Below, one piece after another: positions 1 through 8,531 of a stretch of 64,000 nt of DNA. Source of the DNA: Bacteroidetes bacterium ADurb.Bin302 (GTDB taxonomy: Bacteria; Bacteroidota; Bacteroidia; Bacteroidales; Paludibacteraceae); contig MWBK01000061.1 in assembly GCA_002069025.1 (NCBI GenBank), forward strand, positions 4,626 through 68,625, given 5' to 3'. The notes below the pieces were generated by a model, which saw only the letters and a program-made list of their open reading frames with translations, searched no databases and was not told the DNA's origin. Each line of letters starts with the position of its first letter. The stretch's first letter is position 1. The translations under genes and the position numbers were made by a program.

Positions 1-282
1 CGCCGTATATTGATTGAACCTAAGAACTCCATTATCAAACAATATAACAAATTGTTTGCAATGGATGGCGTAAAATTAACATTCGATGAAGATGCTCTTG
101 ATTATATTGTAGATAAAGCCATAGAATATAAATTAGGCGCACGTGGTCTACGCTCCTTAAGCGAAACTGTTATGATGGATTATATGTACGAAATCCCATC
201 AGAAGGCGTTAAAGAATTACTAATTACAAAAGAAATAGCTAATAATAGGATTAATAGAATGGAGAAAAAAATGCTGATTTAA
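1..282 (+). CDS. clpX: ClpX, C-terminal fragment (cut by window start)
   Basis: C-terminal 93 residues of the AAA+ unfoldase subunit of the ClpXP protease; the start lies outside the window. The frame is open from base 1. The segment around [10 protein letters not shown], then MDGVKLTF, and [11 protein letters not shown] with the sensor-2 arginine of GARGLR, is the small C-terminal AAA+ subdomain of ClpX. Family knowledge: ClpX recognises tagged substrates, unfolds them with ATP and feeds them to ClpP. The TTG at base 10 is in frame but lies inside the domain, so it is not the start. recQ follows on the same strand with its own promoter. Confidence 0.93.
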   Translation, partial: RRILIEPKNSIIKQYNKLFAMDGVKLTFDEDALDYIVDKAIEYKLGARGLRSLSETVMMDYMYEIPSEGVKELLITKEIANNRINRMEKKMLI

Positions 283-299
283 AAATATGTGTTAAAATC

Positions 300-329
300 T
301 TGCATTACAAATTCTATTTATTATATTTG
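300..329 (+). promoter_or_regulatory. recQ promoter (TTG-N19-TATATTTG)
   Basis: TTG at 300-302 and TATATTTG at 322-329 are separated by 19 nt and match the Bacteroidetes primary sigma factor consensus. The -7 element ends only 8 nt before the recQ ATG at 338, so the mRNA should have almost no leader. Confidence 0.6.
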
Positions 330-337
330 CTCTGATT

Positions 338-2518
338 ATGTCAGAACACTCATATTTAACAAAACCATTAAAAGAGCACTTCGGTTTTGATTCCTTTAAA
401 GGGAACCAAGAAGCAATTATCGAAAATTTACTTGCGGGCAATGATTCATTTGTACTTATGCCAACAGGTGGAGGGAAGTCTTTGTGCTATCAACTGCCAT
501 CATTATTGATGGACGGGGTTGCAATTGTTATTTCTCCTCTTATCGCATTAATGAAAAATCAGGTTGACGCTATGCGCTCATTTAGTGAGGAAGACGGAAT
601 AGCCCATTTTATTAATTCTTCTCTTACACGTGCAGCTATTGACGAAGTTAAACATGATGTTCTTGCAGGCAAAACAAAATTACTTTATGTGGCTCCTGAG
701 TCACTTACAAAAGAAGAAAATATAAGCTTTTTACAAGGCGTACGTATCTCATTCTACGCAGTAGATGAGGCGCATTGTATCTCAGAATGGGGACACGATT
801 TTAGACCGGAATATCGCCGCATCAGACCTATGATATCTGAGATTGGGAATGCACCTGTAATAGCCCTTACAGCAACTGCTACACCAAAGGTGCAGCACGA
901 TATTCAAAAAAACCTTGGTATGAATAATGCCACCGTTTTTAAATCATCATTTAACAGACCTAACCTATATTACGAAATACGTCCTAAGACACAGAATATT
1001 GATAAGGATATTATCAGATTCATAAAAAGTCAAGAAGATAAATCCGGCATCATTTACTGCTTAAGTCGCAAAAAAGTTGAAGATTTAGCCGAAACACTTG
1101 TGGTAAATGGAATCAGTGCGCTGGCATATCATGCAGGTATGGATTCTGCCGTAAGGACAGAAAATCAGGATAGTTTCTTAATGGAGAAAGTGCAGGTAAT
1201 TGTTGCAACCATAGCCTTTGGTATGGGTATTGACAAGCCTGATGTACGCTTTGTTATCCACTATGACATTCCAAAAAGTTTGGAAGGATACTATCAAGAG
1301 ACAGGACGCGCAGGACGTGATGGAGGTGAAGGTTTATGTATTGCATTTTATTCTTATAAAGATTTACAGAAATTAGAAAAATTCATGCAGGGCAAACCTA
1401 TTTCAGAACAAGAAATAGGTAAGCAATTGTTGAACGAAACGGCTGCTTACGCAGAATCATCGGTTTGTAGAAGGAAATTATTACTACATTATTTTGGAGA
1501 AGAATATACCCAAGACAACTGCTGTAACTGCGACAACTGCTTGAATCCAAAAAAACAAATGGAAGCACAGGACTTATTGTGTACCGTCTTAGATACAATC
1601 ATAGCGGTAAAAGAAAAATTTAAAGCAGAGCATATTGTTGACGTTATAGTTGGAAAAGAAACGTCAGAAGTGTTAGACTATAAGCACGAAGATTTAGAGG
1701 TGTTCGGCACAGGCCAACACGAAGAACCTAGCGTATGGCAAGCAGTAATTCGTCAAGCAATGATTGCGGGTTACATTGATAAAGAAATAGAAAACTACGG
1801 AGTGCTAAAGGTTACAAAAGAAGGTAAACATTTCCTTGATAATCCAAGCTCATTCAAAATTACAAAAGATAATGAATTTGATGAGGAAGAAGATGATACA
1901 CCGGTAAGGCGAGGCGGATCTTGTGCAGCTGATGAAACATTATTTGTAATGCTAAAAGATTTGCGCAAAAAAATGTCTAAACAATTAGGTGTTCCTCCTT
2001 TTGTAATATTCCAAGACCCATCACTCGAATCAATGGCCACGACCTACCCTGTCAGCATGGAAGAGTTGCAAAACATCCCGGGCGTTGGTGCAGGTAAGGC
2101 TAAACGTTATGGCGAGGATTTCTTAAAGCTTATTCAGCAACACGTAAAAGAGAATGAAATAGAACGTCCTGAAGATTTGCGCGTACGTACTGTACCTAAC
2201 AAATCGAAAATGAAGGTATTTATTATACAAGCTGTTGATAGGAAAATCAGTTTGGAAGATATTGCAGTATCTAAAGGACTTGATTTTTCTGAATTACTTG
2301 ATGAAATTGAAGCCATAATATACTCAGGCACAAAAATCAATATCGACTACTTTATTGATGATGCTATGGATCCTGATAAGGCTGAGGAAATCTTTGAATA
2401 TTTCCGCGAATCTCAAACTGATGATATTGATACTGCCATGACTGAATTAGGCGGCGACTATACAGAAGAAGAAATTAGATTAATACGTATCAAGTTCATT
2501 TCTGAAATAGGGAACTAA
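338..2518 (+). CDS. recQ: ATP-dependent DNA helicase RecQ
   Basis: Superfamily 2 3'-5' DNA helicase for recombination repair and replication-fork processing. Visible in order: Walker A PTGGGKS with K47, the DEAH box in DEAHCISEW, motif III ALTATAT, motif VI QETGRAGRDG, the four-cysteine zinc site ending in CCNCDNC, the RQC winged helix, an HRDC domain at about residues 530-605 (IPGVGAGKAKRYG), and a C-terminal helical extension like the HTH_40 domain of Bacteroidetes RecQ. The 726-residue length is normal for that group. The ATG at 338 is 8 nt behind a good -7 element, which fixes the start. An intrinsic terminator follows. Confidence 0.96.
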   Translation: MSEHSYLTKPLKEHFGFDSFKGNQEAIIENLLAGNDSFVLMPTGGGKSLCYQLPSLLMDGVAIVISPLIALMKNQVDAMRSFSEEDGIAHFINSSLTRAAIDEVKHDVLAGKTKLLYVAPESLTKEENISFLQGVRISFYAVDEAHCISEWGHDFRPEYRRIRPMISEIGNAPVIALTATATPKVQHDIQKNLGMNNATVFKSSFNRPNLYYEIRPKTQNIDKDIIRFIKSQEDKSGIIYCLSRKKVEDLAETLVVNGISALAYHAGMDSAVRTENQDSFLMEKVQVIVATIAFGMGIDKPDVRFVIHYDIPKSLEGYYQETGRAGRDGGEGLCIAFYSYKDLQKLEKFMQGKPISEQEIGKQLLNETAAYAESSVCRRKLLLHYFGEEYTQDNCCNCDNCLNPKKQMEAQDLLCTVLDTIIAVKEKFKAEHIVDVIVGKETSEVLDYKHEDLEVFGTGQHEEPSVWQAVIRQAMIAGYIDKEIENYGVLKVTKEGKHFLDNPSSFKITKDNEFDEEEDDTPVRRGGSCAADETLFVMLKDLRKKMSKQLGVPPFVIFQDPSLESMATTYPVSMEELQNIPGVGAGKAKRYGEDFLKLIQQHVKENEIERPEDLRVRTVPNKSKMKVFIIQAVDRKISLEDIAVSKGLDFSELLDEIEAIIYSGTKINIDYFIDDAMDPDKAEEIFEYFRESQTDDIDTAMTELGGDYTEEEIRLIRIKFISEIGN

Positions 2519-2537
2519 AATTTTCAATAATATTTTT

Positions 2538-2582
2538 AAACCAATTAAAAATAAGCGTTCTGCTTTTTGAATTGGTTTTTTT
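2538..2582 (+). terminator. Intrinsic terminator after recQ
   Basis: Arms AAACCAATT (2538-2546) and AATTGGTTT (2570-2578) pair, inner A5/T5 runs can extend the stem, and a T run follows. It closes the recQ unit. Confidence 0.75.
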
Positions 2583-2602
2583 ATGCCGATTTCAGTAAGA
2601 TT

Positions 2603-2665
2603 AAAACGTTTGTTTTATTAAAACATTTTAACAATTAGGCCTTTTGATTGTAATGCAAACGTTTG
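2603..2665. promoter_or_regulatory. Candidate operator repeats before the astacin gene
   Basis: AAACGTTTG occurs at 2604-2612 and again at 2657-2665; the second copy lies in the perfect palindrome CAAACGTTTG (2656-2665) that abuts the -7 element. Between them the dyad TGTTTTATTAAAACA (2611-2625) has 7-bp arms. A repeated site, one copy inside the promoter spacer, suggests a repressor or activator. The regulator is unknown. Confidence 0.45.
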
Positions 2666-2673
2666 TATCTTTG
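2643..2673 (+). promoter_or_regulatory. Promoter of the astacin/lipoprotein unit
   Basis: TTTG at 2643-2646, a 19-nt spacer and TATCTTTG at 2666-2673 form a full Bacteroidetes promoter. The ATG at 2697 lies 24 nt past the -7 element. Confidence 0.75.
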
Positions 2674-2696
2674 CGCCTCATTAAAAAACAATTTTT

Positions 2697-3884
2697 ATGA
2701 TAAAAACAAAAAAACTGATTGCGGCATTCGCCATGGTATGTATTTGGGCAGGATGCTCAAAAATGGATGTTCAAGGACCTTATGAACTAGAACAAAGTAC
2801 ACAACAGCTACAAGTAAATGATACGATTTGTACATTATCTTATTCGGAGATTAAAAACAAATACATTGACATCGCTCTTGAACATGAATTAAACAAACCA
2901 AATGAAAGTTCGTTAAGATTTGCCAAACAGGCGATAACGGAAATGACAATAGATGAAAAAATAAACGCAATTCAAAGTTTAACAGAACAGAAAAATTCAA
3001 CTTCATTTAAATCAACAAATAATGATGTATCAGAAGATGAGTTCTATAATTTACAAACTGCCAATTTAATTGAAGAATTAAACAGAAATCCACTTGTAAT
3101 TGAAGCTATCGAAAGAAGTGATAAAACAGAACCTTTAGAATCGATGATTATTAGCTACAATGGGGGTGACAGCTTGGTTTCTAAAATGAAAGTATTACAG
3201 CACATAGAAGAAAATCAAAATACAAACACCCAAACAAAAACAAGAAGCGTTAGATTATGGTTAACGGCAAGATGGGGAAATGAAATACATTACAGATTTA
3301 CAGAAAGTGTTTCTTCAAAGCTAAAAGATACCATAAAACTCGCAATGGAAGAATGGCAATCGGCAGCCAATTATAAATTTAGCTTCAAGGAAATAGCAAA
3401 CAGTGGTTGGAACAAATTTGTTTGGGCTATTGGATGCTATTATCACATAAGAGTAGCACAACAGATAGACAATCCTGCACTTGCTGGATGTGCTTCTATA
3501 GGATGTGTTCCATGGTCTAATTGCAATATTTCTAGTTATAGCATTAAAAAAGGAACATGTCTACACGAATTAGGACACAATTTAGGTCTGTTACATGAAC
3601 ATCAGAGAGCTGATAGAGATAATTACATTACCATTAAATGGGACAATATTAAAGATGAATATAAAATACATTTCTCAAAAATGTCTATTCTATCAGAATC
3701 CTATGGCGAATTTGATATTAACTCTATTATGATGTACTCATCAACTGCATTCTCTAAGAATACGAATACAGTTAATCCATCATTAAAATATACCATTACC
3801 AAAAAAGATGGCACTAATTATATTTATAACCGAAAAAATTTATCGGAAGGTGATAAGAAAAATATAAAACTAATTTACAAATAA
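2697..3884 (+). CDS. Astacin-like (M12A) zinc metalloprotease lipoprotein
   Basis: Predicted secreted zinc endopeptidase anchored as a lipoprotein. The signal peptide ends in lipobox WAGC with C20 as the lipidated residue. Residues about 20-180 form a pro-like, charged, low-homology region. The catalytic domain starts near residue 185 and holds the full HExxHxxGxxHE signature (H290, E291, H294, G297, H300, E301). A Met-turn SIMMY (343-347) provides the tyrosine ligand Y347; astacins usually have SxMHY, so a methionine replaces the histidine. Several cysteines could form disulfides. A second lipoprotein starts 1 nt after the stop. Substrate unknown; it may act on host or surface proteins. Confidence 0.88.
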   Translation: MIKTKKLIAAFAMVCIWAGCSKMDVQGPYELEQSTQQLQVNDTICTLSYSEIKNKYIDIALEHELNKPNESSLRFAKQAITEMTIDEKINAIQSLTEQKNSTSFKSTNNDVSEDEFYNLQTANLIEELNRNPLVIEAIERSDKTEPLESMIISYNGGDSLVSKMKVLQHIEENQNTNTQTKTRSVRLWLTARWGNEIHYRFTESVSSKLKDTIKLAMEEWQSAANYKFSFKEIANSGWNKFVWAIGCYYHIRVAQQIDNPALAGCASIGCVPWSNCNISSYSIKKGTCLHELGHNLGLLHEHQRADRDNYITIKWDNIKDEYKIHFSKMSILSESYGEFDINSIMMYSSTAFSKNTNTVNPSLKYTITKKDGTNYIYNRKNLSEGDKKNIKLIYK

Positions 3885-3885
3885 T

Positions 3886-4521
3886 ATGAAAACACTATTA
3901 AAAATTATTTTAATAATTTTAGCTATAATGCCGAGTGCTTGTGAGCCTATTACTCCAGCATTATATTGCTTTTCTGAAACATTGTATGCAAAAAATACAT
4001 TAAACTACGATATTACCGTTCAGTGTTACTTTAGAACATTGGAAGCAGGCGAAAATTGGTGTGAACAAGAACCTATAGCATGGTCAGAACCTATTTTACT
4101 GCAACCGGGAGAATGTAAAATGGTAATGGATTATGTACTGCCGGATTACATAAAAATATTTAGAGCTTCTGACGGAGAACTGTTAAACGATGAATTCGGA
4201 TTTTCACCGACAAAAAGACTCTATGGTCTTAGTCAGAATGACGCAATTATCAATTCAAACGGAGCAGACTCATTAGGTACAATAATAGAAGGAAAAGGAG
4301 CTCTCAATGGTGAATCGGGTATGTGTTTATCGTCGGAACGTTACTTATTTGAAAACGTTCCATGGGATGTATATCCTATTTTCATAGACAATCTAAGTTG
4401 TGATTATATGCCGGAAGATAACGATAATGAATTAAGAAAACAACTGTACAAAGAACAACTTGATGGTTATTCGGTACTAGGCTGTTTTGAAATGAATCCC
4501 AATGCCGAATGCTTTAAATAG
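3886..4521 (+). CDS. Hypothetical lipoprotein paired with the astacin protease
   Basis: I do not recognise a family. Visible: an N-terminal hydrophobic stretch and lipobox PSAC with C19, so it is probably lipidated and exported. The mature part (about 190 residues) is rich in acidic residues, tryptophan and cysteine, compatible with a beta-rich disulfide-bonded domain. It starts 1 nt after the protease stop and shares its promoter and terminator, so the two are almost certainly co-expressed. A role as partner, chaperone or inhibitor of the protease is inference only. Confidence 0.75.
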   Translation: MKTLLKIILIILAIMPSACEPITPALYCFSETLYAKNTLNYDITVQCYFRTLEAGENWCEQEPIAWSEPILLQPGECKMVMDYVLPDYIKIFRASDGELLNDEFGFSPTKRLYGLSQNDAIINSNGADSLGTIIEGKGALNGESGMCLSSERYLFENVPWDVYPIFIDNLSCDYMPEDNDNELRKQLYKEQLDGYSVLGCFEMNPNAECFK

Positions 4522-4537
4522 GCATATTATAAAACAT

Positions 4538-4576
4538 AAAAATAAAGACAGAAGAAAAACTTCTGTCTTTATTTTT
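4538..4576. terminator. Bidirectional terminator between lipoprotein gene and ksgA
   Basis: Perfect 17-bp inverted repeat: arms 4538-4554 and 4560-4576 with an A5 loop. A-rich and T-rich flanks give U tails in both directions, so it serves both convergent units. Confidence 0.85.
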
Positions 4577-4592
4577 ATACCAACGTACAACA

Positions 4593-5366
4593 TTAAACGC
4601 TTAGCATCTTTGTAAGCTGAACAAATTCAGCCACACTCAATTGTTCGGGACGCTGATTAAAAATTTCGTTGTCTGCTACAAAATTAGGAGGAAATATCGA
4701 CTTAAGAGAGTTGCGCAATGTTTTGCGTCTCTGATTAAATGAGGTTTTAATAACCGTTTTAAATAAGACCTCATCACAATCAAGTTTCTGCACATTATTT
4801 CGCCTCATACAGATAACTGCAGAATCGACCTTTGGTGGTGGATTAAAAACACCGGGAGGAACAGTAAATAAATATTCTATATCATAATAAGCTTGTAATA
4901 GAACACTCAATATTCCGTATGCTTTTTTACCCGGCTTTGATGCTAAACGCTCTGCCACTTCTTTTTGCAACATCCCACTGATAAAAGGTATACGCTCCTT
5001 ATTATCTAGGGCTTTAAAGAAAATTTGACTCGAAATATTATATGGGTAATTGCCAATTAACACAAATGACTCGCCATTAAAAAGTTTAGACAAATCGTAT
5101 TTTAAGAAATCATCAAAAATAATGCGACCCTCTAAAGCGGGAAAATTCTCTTTTAAATAATCCACCGATTCGCTGTCCAATTCTATTACTTGTAAATCAA
5201 CATTAGAATCTTGCAACAGAAATTGAGTAAGGACTCCCGTTCCCGGACCTATTTCTAACACATTAACATATTTATCCGTCTTTATTGTCTCTGCAATGCG
5301 CTTTGAAATATTCATATCCTTGAGGAAATGTTGTCCTAAGTGCTTTTTCGGTTTTACGTATGTCAT
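4593..5366 (-). CDS. rsmA: 16S rRNA dimethyladenosine transferase KsgA
   Basis: SAM-dependent dimethylation of two adjacent adenines near the 3' end of 16S rRNA, a late step in 30S assembly. Motifs: KKHLGQHFL at the N-terminus, SAM-binding LEIGPGTGVL, and the catalytic NYPYNISSQIFF (usually NLPYN). The frame stays open upstream to an ATG at 5462, but that adds 32 unmatched residues and crosses the divergent promoter palindrome. MTYVKPKKHLGQ at 5366 fits the family N-terminus and is chosen as the start. Confidence 0.94.
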   Translation of the reverse strand: MTYVKPKKHLGQHFLKDMNISKRIAETIKTDKYVNVLEIGPGTGVLTQFLLQDSNVDLQVIELDSESVDYLKENFPALEGRIIFDDFLKYDLSKLFNGESFVLIGNYPYNISSQIFFKALDNKERIPFISGMLQKEVAERLASKPGKKAYGILSVLLQAYYDIEYLFTVPPGVFNPPPKVDSAVICMRRNNVQKLDCDEVLFKTVIKTSFNQRRKTLRNSLKSIFPPNFVADNEIFNQRPEQLSVAEFVQLTKMLSV

Positions 5367-5378
5367 TTGTATAATTTG

Positions 5379-5398
5379 TTTATCTTTGCAAAGATAAA
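5379..5398. promoter_or_regulatory. Palindromic divergent promoter, ksgA / GtrA gene
   Basis: TTTATCTTTGCAAAGATAAA is a perfect 20-bp palindrome. It contains TATCTTTG on the + strand (5381-5388) and on the - strand (5396-5389), so one site supplies overlapping -7 elements in both directions. Starts lie 22 nt (ksgA, 5366) and 27 nt (GtrA gene, 5416) away. No clear TTTG at -33 is seen on either side. Confidence 0.6.
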
Positions 5399-5415
5399 TA
5401 AAACCATCGACTGCT

Positions 5416-5913
5416 ATGATAAACCGCTGCGGTAAATTCATACATTCCGTCTTAATAAACATTTTCGACTTCTTCTTCCCTGTTTTTCAGAGATGGATGC
5501 CAAAAGAAGTATACCATTATTTGGCATGCGGGACAATTAATACCTTATCAGATTGGGTTTTATATTTCTTGATTTACAATTATGTAGTTCATAAACAAAT
5601 TGTTGATTTAGATTTTATTGCATTTTCTCCTCATATCGCGAGCTTAATTATTGTAACCCCAATAACATTTTTCATAGGCTTTTGCCTATCAAAATATGTT
5701 ACATTTACTCAGTCAAACATTCAGACAAACCAACAAATAAAAAGATACGCTTATATTTTGGCCGCTAATTTCTTAATCAGTTATTTTGGACTAAAACTAT
5801 GCTGTGAAGTTCTTAATATTTGGGCAACCCCTGCAAAGATGATAACCACGGTTTTCACTACCCTATTCAGCTATTTCACGCAAAAGTATTATTCGTTCAA
5901 AAAAAAGAAATAA
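5416..5913 (+). CDS. GtrA-like small membrane protein
   Basis: Small integral membrane protein of 165 residues with four hydrophobic segments (about 30-55, 70-95, 110-130, 137-155). This fits the GtrA family, whose members help flip undecaprenyl-phosphate-linked sugars or otherwise serve surface polysaccharide glucosylation. The GTINTLSDWVLYFL region and the conserved C-terminal helix ending in YYSFKKKK are typical. The next gene starts 1 nt after its stop and encodes a larger predicted lipid-flippase-like protein, which supports a joint role in envelope lipid or glycan transport. Confidence 0.8.
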   Translation: MINRCGKFIHSVLINIFDFFFPVFQRWMPKEVYHYLACGTINTLSDWVLYFLIYNYVVHKQIVDLDFIAFSPHIASLIIVTPITFFIGFCLSKYVTFTQSNIQTNQQIKRYAYILAANFLISYFGLKLCCEVLNIWATPAKMITTVFTTLFSYFTQKYYSFKKKK

Positions 5914-5914
5914 A

Positions 5915-6913
5915 ATGGATGAATTACTAGAAAAAGGACACAGCTTGATTGATAGGTATTATAAATTTATTAAAATACTTATTATGGTTTGTGCATACGC
6001 TTATCTGGCTTATGTACTTGTAAACTTTAAAGGCTATAATGAGTTTTTTAATAGTTTCAAAAACATTTCTGCATTTCGCACTATACTACTTGTGCTTGCA
6101 GCGCTTTTAATACCATGTAACTTGTTGTTAGAATCAATGAAATGGCAACATCTATCAAAAAAGCTTCAACCGGTTTCATTGTTTAAAGCATATAAATCGG
6201 TTTTAATGGGCTTAACAGTTGGTTTCTTTACTCCTAACCGAATAGGAGATCCTTTAGGAAGAGTTCTTATATTAAATGCATGCAATCGCACAAAAGGAAT
6301 TGTACTTTCTGTTATTGGAGTTCTTGGACAAACATTCTCTACTCTGGTTTGCGGATTGACAGCCGGTATATTGCTAATCGTTTTTTCGCCATTTGAATCT
6401 ATAAAGGATTCCTTAAATATACAGATCGCATCTATACTGCTTATAATATCTTTTATCTCTCTCTATTTTACCTTACCTCTTTGGGGGAAGATATTATTCC
6501 AACGCAACAGATTTAAAAGACTAAGGAGCTTATTAGAAGCCATATCATACATAAACCCACGCAGTTTGTTCTATGTTACATTTTTATCCCTAATTAGATA
6601 CATTGTGTATTGTTCGCAATATTATTTCTTACTGCGTTTCTTTGATGTAGAACTATCAGTAACTGATGCTGCAATGATACTTCCATTAAATTATTTGATG
6701 GTATCTGTAACTCCAACAATAGCATTTTCCGAATTAGGAGTGCGAGGCTCATACGCAGTGTTATTTATCGGAGCATTTGCGTCAAATACTGTCGGAGCAG
6801 CACTTGCAGGTATGTCAGTATGGTTCATTAATTATGTGATACCAATGATGGTAGGTTCTATTTTTGTAGGAAAAATGAAAAAGCAAGGAGAAAGCACTAC
6901 TGCTAATCTATAA
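5915..6913 (+). CDS. Flippase-like membrane protein (LPG-synthase TM / AglD family)
   Basis: 332 residues with about eight hydrophobic helices, resembling the membrane half of lysylphosphatidylglycerol synthase (UPF0104/AglD-like). Signature stretches are LLESMKWQHLSKKL, the TPNRIGDPLGR loop and the conserved AFSELGVRGSYAV near the C-terminus. Many members translocate or modify lipids and lipid-linked sugars, but the substrate is not known here. It is tightly coupled to the GtrA-like gene and precedes porX. Confidence 0.8.
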   Translation: MDELLEKGHSLIDRYYKFIKILIMVCAYAYLAYVLVNFKGYNEFFNSFKNISAFRTILLVLAALLIPCNLLLESMKWQHLSKKLQPVSLFKAYKSVLMGLTVGFFTPNRIGDPLGRVLILNACNRTKGIVLSVIGVLGQTFSTLVCGLTAGILLIVFSPFESIKDSLNIQIASILLIISFISLYFTLPLWGKILFQRNRFKRLRSLLEAISYINPRSLFYVTFLSLIRYIVYCSQYYFLLRFFDVELSVTDAAMILPLNYLMVSVTPTIAFSELGVRGSYAVLFIGAFASNTVGAALAGMSVWFINYVIPMMVGSIFVGKMKKQGESTTANL

Positions 6914-6963
6914 AAATTATATGATATAAGGTTTTATTAAGATTATCAAAGATGCATTTGAGT

Positions 6964-6971
6964 TAACTTTG
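6964..6971 (+). promoter_or_regulatory. Possible porX promoter -7 element
   Basis: TAACTTTG matches TAnnTTTG and ends 6 nt before the porX ATG at 6978. No good -33 box is visible. If real, the transcript would be nearly leaderless. Confidence 0.4.
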
Positions 6972-6977
6972 ACAGCA

Positions 6978-8531
6978 ATGAAACAAATACGTATTCTTTG
7001 GGCTGATGACGAAATAGATTTGTTGCGCCCTCACATAATTTTTTTAGAAAGTAAAGGATATTCTGTAACTGCTGTCAATAGTGGTCAAGATGCTATTGAT
7101 GCATGCAACGAGAATAACTTTGAGGTAGTGTTTTTGGATGAAAACATGCCGGGAGTAAGCGGATTGGAGACTCTACTACAAATAAAAAAACAACATCTGG
7201 AATTGCCTGTTATTATGATAACCAAAAGCGAAGAGGAGGATATCATGGAACAAGCTATTGGACAAAAAATATCCGACTACCTTATAAAACCTGTAAATCC
7301 TAACCAGATTCTTATGGCAATTAAAAAGGTTGTACAAGCTCAGGATATTATTTCACAAAGGACCACGACCAATTACCAATCAGAGTTTATGCGTATTAGT
7401 ATGCAGATAAATGATTCATTCAATACTGATGATTGGAAGAAAGTATACAAGAACTTGGTTTTCTGGGAATTAGAATTAGAACAAGCCAATAACAATATGG
7501 ACGAAATGTTGCAAATGCAAAAAAATGAAGCCAATGCAACATTCGTAAAATTCATAAAAAAGAATTATGAAAATTGGTTCAAGGAAAACAATGCGCGCCC
7601 ATTAATGAGTCCCGATATATTTAAAACAAAGGTATTCCCTCTATTGGATAATGGGGAAAAGGTATTTTTTGTATTAATTGATAATCTTAGACTTGACCAA
7701 TGGCGGGTAATGCAAAAAGAATTGGCAAAATGGTTTAATTTTACTGATGATGATACTTTCTTTAGCATCTTACCAACGGCAACTCAATATTCGCGTAATG
7801 CAATCTTCTCAGGATTGATGCCTTCACAAATAAGAAAGATGTATCCGGAATTATGGGTTGACGAAGAAGAAGATGAGGGTAAAAATATGAATGAAGAAGC
7901 CTTAATACAAACTCAACTAGACCGTTTTAGAAAAAAATACAAATTCTCATATAACAAAATAAATACCAATCAGGCCGGAGAAAAACTTAACGAAGGCATT
8001 AAACAGTTGCTTGATAATCCGCTTAATGTTGTAGTGTTTAATTTTGTGGATATGCTTTCGCATGCACGTACAGAGGTAAAATTGTTTAGAGAACTAGTTC
8101 CTGATGAAGCTGCATATCGTTCTTTGGTTTTGTCGTGGTTTAAGCATTCGTCAATAGCTGAATTCTTTAAAATCCTATCAGAAAGTGGCGTTTCGGTTGT
8201 ACTTACAACAGATCATGGTGCTATACGAGTAAAAAATCCGGTTAAAGTAATAGGCGACAAAAATACGAATGTCAATCTTAGGTATAAAGTCGGCAAGAAT
8301 TTGAACTACGATAAGAAAGATTTCTTAGTAATTAATAAGCCGGAACTAATCGGACTACCTTCTCCAAACATTAGTTCTACATATGTTTTCTCATCTAATG
8401 ATGATTTTATAGCATATCCAAACAATTATAATTACTACGTATCATATTATAAAGACACATTCCAACACGGTGGCATTTCACTTGAGGAAATGATTATCCC
8501 AATAATAAGTATGAAAGCTAAGAAACAATGA
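6978..8531 (+). CDS. porX: PorX-like response regulator with PglZ domain (T9SS regulator)
   Basis: Two-component response regulator of the PorX type, 517 residues, about the same length as Porphyromonas gingivalis PorX. Receiver domain (1-125): acidic pair D10/D11, phosphoacceptor D54 in FLDENMPG, T82 and K104 of LIKPV. A helical linker follows, then a PglZ domain of the alkaline-phosphatase fold with metal-site motifs VLIDNLRLDQW, PTATQYSRNAIFSG, NFVDMLSHAR and LTTDHGA. Family knowledge: PorX works with the PorY kinase to control T9SS, and the PglZ part is a metal-dependent nuclease/phosphodiesterase. A TTG at 6969 is also in frame, but the ATG at 6978 gives the conserved N-terminus. The next gene overlaps by 4 nt. 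Confidence 0.93.
   Translation: MKQIRILWADDEIDLLRPHIIFLESKGYSVTAVNSGQDAIDACNENNFEVVFLDENMPGVSGLETLLQIKKQHLELPVIMITKSEEEDIMEQAIGQKISDYLIKPVNPNQILMAIKKVVQAQDIISQRTTTNYQSEFMRISMQINDSFNTDDWKKVYKNLVFWELELEQANNNMDEMLQMQKNEANATFVKFIKKNYENWFKENNARPLMSPDIFKTKVFPLLDNGEKVFFVLIDNLRLDQWRVMQKELAKWFNFTDDDTFFSILPTATQYSRNAIFSGLMPSQIRKMYPELWVDEEEDEGKNMNEEALIQTQLDRFRKKYKFSYNKINTNQAGEKLNEGIKQLLDNPLNVVVFNFVDMLSHARTEVKLFRELVPDEAAYRSLVLSWFKHSSIAEFFKILSESGVSVVLTTDHGAIRVKNPVKVIGDKNTNVNLRYKVGKNLNYDKKDFLVINKPELIGLPSPNISSTYVFSSNDDFIAYPNNYNYYVSYYKDTFQHGGISLEEMIIPIISMKAKKQ

Noticed and set aside
5367..5462. 32-residue N-terminal extension of KsgA
   Set aside because: Does not match the family and would run through the divergent promoter palindrome; the start at 5366 gives the conserved N-terminus.
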